Positions 7,071 to 13,426 of a stretch of DNA of 13,426 bases are shown piece by piece. This stretch comes from DASPLH01 sp035627675 (lineage in GTDB: Bacteria; Acidobacteriota; Terriglobia; Terriglobales; Acidobacteriaceae): the NCBI GenBank assembly GCA_035627675.1, contig DASPLH010000271.1, positions 1 through 13,426 of the forward strand. Direction: 5' to 3'. Within the stretch, counting starts at the first letter, position 1. Every line of letters starts with the position of its first letter. The notes under the pieces are model-generated. The model searched no databases. It was not told where the DNA came from and worked only from the letters and a program-made list of their open reading frames with translations. The position numbers and the translations under genes were made by a program.

Positions 7071-7098
7071 AAAAAAGCGATCCTTCGCGGATCGCTTT
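7071..7098 (-). terminator. Strong rho-independent terminator of an unassigned minus-strand transcript
   Basis: The ten-pair perfect stem AAAGCGATCC/GGATCGCTTT (7074-7083 with 7089-7098, loop of 5) runs into six T on the minus strand (7071-7076). It points away from any annotated stop codon: the nearest upstream minus-strand gene ends at 7401, more than 300 bases earlier, and dksA starts from its own promoter downstream. It therefore ends either a long 3' UTR or a separate RNA. Confidence 0.85.
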
Positions 7099-7108
7099 AA
7101 AGAGGCAA

Positions 7109-7128
7109 GGGAGGGAGGGAACTTAGGG
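7109..7128 (+). other. G-quadruplex-forming motif
   Basis: Four GGG runs lie at 7109-7111, 7113-7115, 7117-7119 and 7126-7128, with loops of 1, 1 and 6 bases, meeting the canonical G3N1-7 rule. The plus strand is G-rich. The minus-strand transcript would carry the C-rich complement. It sits 11 bases from the terminator stem. Confidence 0.7.
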
Positions 7129-7384
7129 AAGGCGATGCAAGACGCCGTTCCAAAACTCGGAACGTACACAGAGAAGTCGAAAATGATGGAAGAGAGTCAA
7201 ACTCATCGGTTCTACGGCCTCTTTAGTTGACCTTCATTAAGCACTTGCAGAACCAAAGTTGATACTCGGGTGCCGACTGGCGGCACAGTCGGCAAACTAA
7301 CGAAAAGGCAGTCACTTACAAACGAAAACGCCCCGTTTTCCACAACAGAGCGTGTCTAAATCGCCACTCATCGAAGAACAGGAA

Positions 7385-7400
7385 TGGAATTCGCGTGCCA
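7385..7400 (-). promoter_or_regulatory. Sigma-54-like -24/-12 promoter element
   Basis: The minus strand reads TGGCACGCGAATTCCA directly after the TAG stop of the activator gene. The consensus is TGGCACG-N4-TTGCW. The -24 half is perfect and the spacing to the -12 dinucleotide is the required 10 bases, but the -12 position has CC instead of GC. Activity is therefore uncertain. It would fire toward the candidate RNA at 7071-7375. Confidence 0.35.
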
Positions 7401-8948
<1,548 letters not shown>

Positions 8949-9292
8949 GCACTGGCCTCCAACGCCAAACGTGCTGAAGAGACTGACAATCGGCAGCGGG
9001 GGTTCCAAACACGGTCAAGGTAGGGAACAAATGGGACTGCCAACACCACGTAGGATGCCAGAGCCTCTGCCCACGGTCGCCTTTGCTGGTGATGAAAGTG
9101 AAACTTACCCCCGCAGATCCCTCGACCTATCGCCAATCCCGAGGTTCCGAGTAGAAGGACGGCAAGTTCGGCGTACTTATTGTAGCTGGATTCCCCTGCG
9201 TGGCACGCGGATTCCCATGCGCCGAACGGCCACGGGTCCGGCGTTCCCGGCCACGGTACCCCGGAGCTCCTGTGCGGCTCCGCAAAAAGCTG
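8949..9292. other. Gene-free upstream region of the sigma-54 activator gene (344 bp)
   Basis: No open frame here has a ribosome site or protein-like composition. GGAGG at about 8956-8960 is the activator gene's ribosome site. TACAAT on the minus strand near 9178-9183 is a possible -10 but lacks a -35 at the right distance. The notable elements are the 21-bp-spaced repeats and the sigma-54-like box at 9188-9216. Confidence 0.5.
9188..9216 (+). promoter_or_regulatory. Sigma-54-like box overlapping a 21-bp-spaced direct repeat
   Basis: GGATTCCC occurs at 9188-9195 and 9209-9216, 21 bp apart, two helical turns. The plus strand also reads TGGCACGCGGATTCCC at 9201-9216, nearly the same as the minus-strand box at 7385-7400: 15 of 16 bases of GTGGCACGCGNATTCC are shared. 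It has the same -24 match and the same CC at -12. It could be a promoter, or a regulator-binding site repeated in inverted orientation on both sides of the activator gene. Confidence 0.35.
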
Positions 9293-9314
9293 AAGGCCGG
9301 CTCGCGCCGGCCTT
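9293..9314 (-). terminator. Rho-independent terminator of the GvpL/GvpF-family gene
   Basis: The nine-pair stem AAGGCCGGC/GCCGGCCTT (9293-9301 with 9306-9314, loop TCGC) is followed on the minus strand by CAGCTTTTTG. It starts 17 bases past the stop at 9331. Confidence 0.8.
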
Positions 9315-9330
9315 TGGATCCCTGGAAAAC

Positions 9331-10065
9331 TCAGTTGCCCTTCGTGGGGCGGCTCTTGTTCGCCACAAAGTGGTACGGGGGCCACGGTCCGGTCAGTGAC
9401 ACCTTGCAATCTTTGAAGTGACGCATGGCCGCACTGTACCGGTTCTGGTACTTCTCGACCGAGCCGGTGTCGATCAGGTGAGCGATGTCGATCATGATGC
9501 CGCTGTCCACCCTCTTGCAGACGATCTCTTCCTGCAGGGGATTGAACAGCTTATGGGCCTGAACCGACAGCGCGCGAGCCTTCGACTGCCGCTCGCGGTC
9601 GCGCGTCGCCTTCTCGCGGAGCTTGCTGAGGTACTCGCCTCCGGCCCTGGTTGGCAGGTCGGAAGGGAGGATTTCGTCGAGGGTGCCGTTTTCGCGCACC
9701 ACCAGCTTGAGGTGCATTTCGGCTTTGCCGCGCAGCTTGGAGACCGATTCGCCGAAACCCTTGCGGTTCGCGCGGACGGACTGGCGGAGCGCCTCGTCAT
9801 TGTCGAACACGGTTCCGAAGCGGAAGGGCAGAACGGTTGTTATTTTGAAGCAGTCACTGATCACGCGAGCGTGGTCGAAGATGGACTGCTGTGTCAGTGG
9901 CAAGCCGGGAGTCCAGGGACTGACGACGACGACAAAGTCGCCGCTCGGATAACCGAGAACCGGCAGTCCATTGATGCCCTTGAGTTGGTCGATCGGGAAC
10001 GGACGGCGAACACGATTTTGCTGAAACGTGCCCTGTTCGGTGATGCAGTACGCGTACCACGCCAT
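9331..10065 (-). CDS. GvpL/GvpF-family (gas vesicle-type) protein
   Basis: The 244-residue protein matches the GvpL/GvpF family, accessory or minor structural proteins of gas vesicles. It opens with WYAYCI, the usual (Y)xYxI strand. The central motif TTVLPFRFGTVFDNDEAL is at 77-94, followed by LRGKAEMHLKLVV (111-123), a long charged helix (about 145-175), and the C-terminal signature LTGPWPPYHF (224-233). The length is typical. No GvpA shell protein, GvpN or GvpK lies in the window, so a role in flotation is not implied; a stress or protein-protein role is possible. The start has GGAG eight bases upstream. The 207 bases upstream, after the HisKA-like gene, hold a hairpin CGGGAG/CTCCCG (10174-10188) with no T-run, so co-transcription with that gene is possible. 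Confidence 0.88.
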   Translation of the reverse strand: MAWYAYCITEQGTFQQNRVRRPFPIDQLKGINGLPVLGYPSGDFVVVVSPWTPGLPLTQQSIFDHARVISDCFKITTVLPFRFGTVFDNDEALRQSVRANRKGFGESVSKLRGKAEMHLKLVVRENGTLDEILPSDLPTRAGGEYLSKLREKATRDRERQSKARALSVQAHKLFNPLQEEIVCKRVDSGIMIDIAHLIDTGSVEKYQNRYSAAMRHFKDCKVSLTGPWPPYHFVANKSRPTKGN

Positions 10066-10272
10066 CTTCGTCTCTCCAGCTACTGCCGGGCGGGAAGAGC
10101 TTGACGCCTCGGGATTAGACCCAGCTTGCGAATGTGAACCAGGGGATTAACGCGTGTGACTGCTTGCAAACTTCGGGAGAAGCTCCCGCACTGCAACTAT
10201 GTTACTGCCGGGGGACGAAGCTTTGCAACCGGAGTGGCGGGGATTCGACTTAGTTCAGCGGGATTTCACCCG

Positions 10273-10476
10273 TCACCGGCCCAGTGCTACCGCGGCGGTA
10301 GTGGCTGGGCGATCCCTGAGGGCGGCGGCGATGCGGCGGGCTTCGTCCTCGGCCATGGCGAGGTAGCGGCGGACATTCTCATCGGTGGTGTGGGCGGCGG
10401 CCAGTAACAGGGCGTTACGGATAGCAGCCAGGGGGCTATGGATTTCGTGCCTGAGCTCCCGCAGATCTACTTGCAT
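10273..10476 (-). CDS. Stand-alone HisKA (histidine kinase phosphoacceptor) mini-protein, 67 aa
   Basis: The protein is little more than one HisKA/DHp helical hairpin. RHEIHSPLAAIRNALLLAA (9-27) matches the H-box HExxxPL, with H10 as the candidate phosphoacceptor, E11 and P15. After a turn (HTTDEN), the second helix RRYLAMAEDEARRIAAALRD resembles the DHp second helix. No ATP-binding (HATPase) domain follows before the TGA, and neither flank encodes N- or G-box remnants. AAGGAGG lies four to five bases before the ATG (10481-10487), the best Shine-Dalgarno in the window, which argues for real translation. It may be a dimerising phosphotransfer or decoy protein, or the surviving translated head of a decayed kinase. 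It is divergent from the GGDEF gene and upstream of the GvpL/F-like gene. Confidence 0.75.
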   Translation of the reverse strand: MQVDLRELRHEIHSPLAAIRNALLLAAAHTTDENVRRYLAMAEDEARRIAAALRDRPATTAAVALGR

Positions 10477-10659
10477 AAATCCTCCTTGGCCCTTGAACCC
10501 TAGCCCGGATTAGAGCAAGGAAGTGGCCAGCAAGCACGGTGAATCGTAAGTCGGTGCGGAAGCAGACACTTGTGAGCGCATGCGGGCCGCGCGGGCGCCT
10601 CGAGGGTAGGTAGTTTTTGCGCGGCGGCACGCATTTCGCCCGTCGCTCCGGCCCTGAAC

Positions 10660-10681
10660 TGCCGTGTGAGGCACACTGGCA
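10660..10681. promoter_or_regulatory. Interrupted inverted repeat in the HisKA/GGDEF divergent region
   Basis: TGCC-GTGTG-AGG-CACAC-T-GGCA forms two nested inverted arms with one unpaired T, 41 bases before the GGDEF start codon. Such symmetry fits a dimeric regulator site or an mRNA hairpin. The rest of the 245-bp divergent region (10477-10721) shows no gene and no clear -35/-10 pair. Confidence 0.3.
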
Positions 10682-10721
10682 GCGCGGCGAGGCTGCTGAC
10701 GCATCCCTGTAAGGGCCTGCA

Positions 10722-11879
10722 ATGGTTGGGCACGCGCTGCTCGTGTGTCCCGGCCCTTCCCGGCGCGCCACGGGCATGCCCTCTGAGCATCCATCCCCGA
10801 TCGTGTCACCTGAGCAGTTCGCGGTGGACGTGTTTTCGGAGTTGCCGCAGGAAACCATCCAGCGGCGCTGGTCCGAGCTGAACGTGCTGCTACGGATGAG
10901 CATGCTGACGGCGCTCGACATGCAGCTCGACGCCACCTTGAACATGATCTGCGACCTGGCGGGCGAGATCATCCGCTATGACCGGGGAGCGGTGTTCCTC
11001 TGGGAAGAAGAACAACAGGTGATGCACACGCGCGTCACCCGCAACATCAAGGAAGACGAGGCCTTCTTTACCCGCGCCAATGTCCTGAACTACTGGACGG
11101 CGAAGACACAGCGCCCGCTGCTGATCAAGAGAGGTCTGCACCCGGAATCGGACGCGATGCTGAAGGGCCTTCAGGCCGCAAGCGTGCTGGTGATCCCGCT
11201 GTTCGTGCAGAACCGGGTCATGGGCTCGCTTCAGTTCTTTGCCGACGACGCGGAGACATTCTGCGCCGAGGATGCGCAACTGCTCTGGGTGTTGGCGTTG
11301 ATTTCCGAGAACCTGCTGACCCGGGATTTCGCCAACGAGGCGCTGCTGCACTTCGCGTTCACAGACTTCCTCACCGGCATGAAGACGCGAGGATACTTCG
11401 AGCAACAGCTTGAGCTGGAATTGAAGCGCGCCGAACGCGCCGGCAGCCCGCTGGCGCTGCTCATGGTGGACATCGACTATTTCAAAAAGCTGAACGACAA
11501 CTTCGGGCACCACGTAGGGGACCAGGTGCTGCGCGATATGGCCACCATCCTGATGAAGGACATGCGCGAGATTGACACGGTGGCGCGCTACGGAGGCGAG
11601 GAGTTCGTCATCGTTTTGCCGAACACAGGGGTGCGGGAAGCGATGCAGGTGGCACAGCGTCTGCGGCGCGCCGTGGCGCAGGCAAAGTTTTTCGCCGGCA
11701 CTCCCGACAACGTCCAGCACCTCACGATCAGCATCGGGATTGCTGTCTTCGGGCAGGATGCGCAATTCAAGCGGGACCTCATCGAAAACGCCGACGCCGC
11801 CCTCTACGAGGCCAAGGGACGCGGCCGCGACCAGGTCGTCCTTTACTCGGACCTCGTACATCAACGAGACGCCTCGTAA
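10722..11879 (+). CDS. GAF-GGDEF diguanylate cyclase
   Basis: The 385-residue protein has no membrane segment. The GAF-type sensor domain spans about 55-205, including DRGAVFLWEEE, IPLFVQNRVMGSLQFFA and a closing helix. The GGDEF domain spans about 210-378. It has DFLTGM at 215-220, metal-binding D250 in VDIDYFKKLND, GHHVGD at 262-267, the active-site loop GGEEF at 291-295, and TISIGIAVF in the C-terminal part. GGEEF is catalytically competent in known enzymes. R282-E-I-D285 is five residues before the loop, the product-inhibition I-site spacing. It should make c-di-GMP from two GTP under control of an unknown GAF ligand. The usual DxLTxLxNR motif is altered to DFLTGMKTR. ATG 10722 has AAGGG six bases upstream; Met19 (10776) is an alternative with a weaker site. 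Confidence 0.94.
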   Translation: MVGHALLVCPGPSRRATGMPSEHPSPIVSPEQFAVDVFSELPQETIQRRWSELNVLLRMSMLTALDMQLDATLNMICDLAGEIIRYDRGAVFLWEEEQQVMHTRVTRNIKEDEAFFTRANVLNYWTAKTQRPLLIKRGLHPESDAMLKGLQAASVLVIPLFVQNRVMGSLQFFADDAETFCAEDAQLLWVLALISENLLTRDFANEALLHFAFTDFLTGMKTRGYFEQQLELELKRAERAGSPLALLMVDIDYFKKLNDNFGHHVGDQVLRDMATILMKDMREIDTVARYGGEEFVIVLPNTGVREAMQVAQRLRRAVAQAKFFAGTPDNVQHLTISIGIAVFGQDAQFKRDLIENADAALYEAKGRGRDQVVLYSDLVHQRDAS

Positions 11880-11938
11880 CCCGGGCCTTCGAGCTTCGCC
11901 CGATGCGCCGGACGGTCGCGCTCGAGGGAAGAAGGAAG

Positions 11939-11966
11939 AAAGGCGCAGCCCGCGGGCTGCGCCTTT
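11939..11966. terminator. Bidirectional perfect 28-bp palindromic terminator
   Basis: The half-site AAAGGCGCAGCCCG is followed directly by its reverse complement. On the minus strand it continues into CTTCCTTCTTCCC, serving the AroD-AroE gene that stops at 11986. On the plus strand it lies 60 bases after the GGDEF stop. The outer ten bases are identical to those of the palindrome at 187-214. Confidence 0.88.
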
Positions 11967-11985
11967 CCGGTAAGAGAGCGTACGT

Positions 11986-13426
11986 TTACTTCTTTTTCCC
12001 AACTTTCCTGGCCGGTTTTGCCGGCTTGACTGCCGCTTTCCTGGCGACTGCCTTCGTTGCAGCTTTCGCCGGAGCCTTGGCGGGCGCTGCTTTGACCGCC
12101 ACGGCTTTCGCCGCTGCGGGCTTAGCGGCGACGGCCTTCACCGGAGGCGCTTTGACAGCGGCTCTCGCCGGAGTCGCAGCAACGGCCTTGGCCGGGGCAG
12201 ACTTGGGCGCGGGAGCGGCAATGGGCTTGTGCTCCAACTGCTCGGCCTCGCGCTCGCGGGCTTCGTCCTCGGCTCTCGCCGCGCTCTGTGCCTGGAGAAT
12301 CGCGCGTTGCACGGCCGCCGGAGTCGCGGGCAGGGGACGTTCACCGAGCTGGCGGAATACCTCCTGCCGCATTTCCTCCACCGGCGCCGGTTTTCCGGTC
12401 CAGATCTCGAATTGCCGCGCGCCCTGTGCGACGAACATCTCTACGCCACTGATCGCGATCAGGTTCTGTGCGCGTGCCATCTTGAGCAAGCGTGTCTCGT
12501 AAGGGGTGTAGACCATGTCGAATACGACCTTGGTCCGCAGCTCCTTTTCTTCGAGAGGTGACTGCTTCGGATTTCCCATGCCGACCGGAGTTGCGTTGAT
12601 GATGACGTCGAACTCCATCCTGGCGAGGTCCGTGCGCTTGATGCACTTTGCTCCGGCTTTCCTGGCGAGCGCCTGCGCGGTCTGCGGGGTGCGGTTGAGG
12701 ATGAAGATTTCCGCTCCGCGGGACTTCAGGCCGAAGACGGCGGCGCGGGCGGCACCACCTGCGCCGAGCACGAGCGCCTTCGCGCCGTCGAGGCTGACGT
12801 GTTCCTCGAGCGGGACGAGCACGCCGGCGACATCCGTGTTGAAGCCGAAGAGACGCCCATCCTGTCCGCGAACGACGGTGTTGCACGCGCCAGTCTGCTG
12901 CGTCCACACGTCGCTGTTGTGCAGGTGTGGGACGATCTCCTGCTTATAAGGCATCGTGACGGAGAGTCCGTGGATCGGGATCTCCCGGACACAGGCCATC
13001 AGGTCGTCCATCTTCCTCGCGTGCAGCCGCACGAATACGCCGTGGACGTTCTCGCGGCGGAAGGCCGTGTTCATCGTGTAAGGCGAGAGCGACTGTGCAA
13101 TCGGGTCGCCCACCACCCCAAACACCTTCGTTACAGCATCGACGTTCTCGATGCGATAGACGTCGCGCAGTTCGCGCATGGTGACCTGGCCGGGTCCTGT
13201 CTCTTCGCCGGCCTGGGCGGCTCCGAAGGTATAGACGCTGCCCGCGCGCACGCTCAGGACGCGGCTGATGATGCCTTGTTCGCCCATGCAGTGGCCGACC
13301 ATGAAGTGGTGGTCGCTGGTCTGCTGGAGGAACTTCATCATGACGACGTTGTCGTGGAGATTGGTGGCCGTGGAGATCAGCTTGTAGAAGTCGGCGGGGT
13401 GCTTGCGCATGCGCTCGAACGACTCT
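11986..13426 (-). CDS. aroE: Bifunctional 3-dehydroquinate dehydratase (type I)/shikimate dehydrogenase with basic tail, 5' end outside window
   Basis: Residues are counted from an internal ATG at 13410; the frame stays open to the edge, so the N-terminal half of AroD is missing. AroD part, about 1-85: ADFYKL carries the Schiff-base Lys (K10), MGEQGIISR and GPGQ follow. AroE part, about 95-360: S107 and S109 (SLSP), catalytic K156 (MPYK), N177 (GACNT), D193 (FNTD), the nucleotide loop GAGGAARA (216-223), the NADP-type NRT (239-241) and Q329. Together they catalyse steps three and four of the shikimate pathway (dehydroquinate to shikimate), as in plant fusions. Residues about 365-395 form a charged helix. 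Residues 396-474 are a Lys/Ala/Pro-rich tail of repeated KA, AKA and KAPA units ending VGKKK, like a histone H1 tail. This tail is absent from ordinary AroE. A palindromic terminator follows. Confidence 0.95.
   Translation of the reverse strand, partial: ESFERMRKHPADFYKLISTATNLHDNVVMMKFLQQTSDHHFMVGHCMGEQGIISRVLSVRAGSVYTFGAAQAGEETGPGQVTMRELRDVYRIENVDAVTKVFGVVGDPIAQSLSPYTMNTAFRRENVHGVFVRLHARKMDDLMACVREIPIHGLSVTMPYKQEIVPHLHNSDVWTQQTGACNTVVRGQDGRLFGFNTDVAGVLVPLEEHVSLDGAKALVLGAGGAARAAVFGLKSRGAEIFILNRTPQTAQALARKAGAKCIKRTDLARMEFDVIINATPVGMGNPKQSPLEEKELRTKVVFDMVYTPYETRLLKMARAQNLIAISGVEMFVAQGARQFEIWTGKPAPVEEMRQEVFRQLGERPLPATPAAVQRAILQAQSAARAEDEAREREAEQLEHKPIAAPAPKSAPAKAVAATPARAAVKAPPVKAVAAKPAAAKAVAVKAAPAKAPAKAATKAVARKAAVKPAKPARKVGKKK

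Larger units (their letters stand above)
7071..7375 (-). ncRNA. Candidate structured small RNA (about 300 nt) downstream of the sigma-54 activator gene
   Basis: This gene-free segment ends at a strong minus-strand terminator. In order of minus-strand transcription it holds: an AT-rich hairpin GAAAACG/CGTTTTC (7324-7330 with 7334-7340); a nine-pair perfect hairpin TGCCGACTG/CAGTCGGCA (7271-7279 with 7286-7294); a six-pair hairpin CGTTCC/GGAACG (7146-7151 with 7159-7164); an apparently unpaired C-rich stretch with three tandem CCCT-like units (7109-7120); and the terminator. C-rich unpaired loops before a terminator are a known seed type in regulatory RNAs that pair with Shine-Dalgarno sequences. 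A sigma-54-like box at 7385-7400 would start transcription near 7375. The alternative is a 3' UTR of the activator mRNA, with the 7324-7340 hairpin acting as its terminator. The 5' end is a guess. Confidence 0.4.

Noticed and set aside
6930..7169. N-terminal extension of DksA to 203 residues
   Set aside because: The extension would have to be transcribed across the dksA -35/-10 and the terminator at 7071-7098, and its translation lacks DksA similarity.
9331..10065. Gas vesicle operon
   Set aside because: Only one GvpL/F-family gene is present. No shell or assembly genes occur in the window, so vesicle formation cannot be claimed.
10890..12002. 370-codon minus-strand frame opposite the GGDEF gene
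   Set aside because: It is antisense to a gene with intact GGDEF motifs and crosses the palindromic terminator at 11939-11966.

Overview
The window is about 62-65% GC (estimated by eye). It carries single-copy housekeeping genes spaced by clear rho-independent terminators, and no plasmid, phage or IS hallmark. The gene set fits an Acidobacteriota chromosome (Terriglobia-like), but this taxonomic call is inference: ATP-type PEP carboxykinase, a fused type I dehydroquinase/shikimate dehydrogenase, DksA, a sigma-54 response regulator and an isolated GvpL/GvpF protein. Most genes lie on the minus strand. Only a 27-residue C-terminal fragment at the left edge, a Ser/Thr/Gly-rich secreted protein and a GAF-GGDEF protein are on the plus strand.

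Layout. 1-230: end of an unknown gene, a tandem 40-bp duplication that copies its stop codon, and a shared loopless-palindrome terminator. 231-2292 (minus): pckA and a small conserved-looking hypothetical gene with its own promoter. 2505-3641 (minus): a short-chain dehydrogenase with a twin-arginine-like N-terminus. 3947-4816 (plus): a low-complexity exported protein with a lysine cluster. 5080-6414 (minus): a lipoprotein phosphoesterase of the acid phosphatase/phospholipase C family. 6558-6929 (minus): dksA with a near-consensus sigma-70 promoter. 6930-7400: gene-free, with a strong minus-strand terminator not attributable to dksA, several hairpins, a G-quadruplex motif and a sigma-54-like promoter; best read as a candidate small RNA. 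7401-8948 (minus): NtrC-family sigma-54 activator. 9331-10065 (minus): orphan GvpL/GvpF. 10273-10476 (minus): a 67-residue protein that is only a histidine-kinase phosphoacceptor (HisKA/DHp) helix pair, behind a perfect Shine-Dalgarno. 10722-11879 (plus): GAF-GGDEF diguanylate cyclase. 11986-end (minus): AroD-AroE fusion with a histone-H1-like Lys/Ala/Pro tail, running off the right edge.

How the genes may work together. The 7-12 kb part is rich in signalling: DksA (stringent response), a sigma-54 activator, a minimal HisKA protein and a c-di-GMP synthase. The most unusual items are the structured intergenic region immediately after the sigma-54 activator, the stand-alone HisKA protein divergent from the GGDEF gene, the orphan gas-vesicle-type protein, and the basic tail on a shikimate-pathway enzyme. 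Nothing here forms a recognisable defence, CRISPR or biosynthetic cluster. Functional links between these neighbours are inference from position only.
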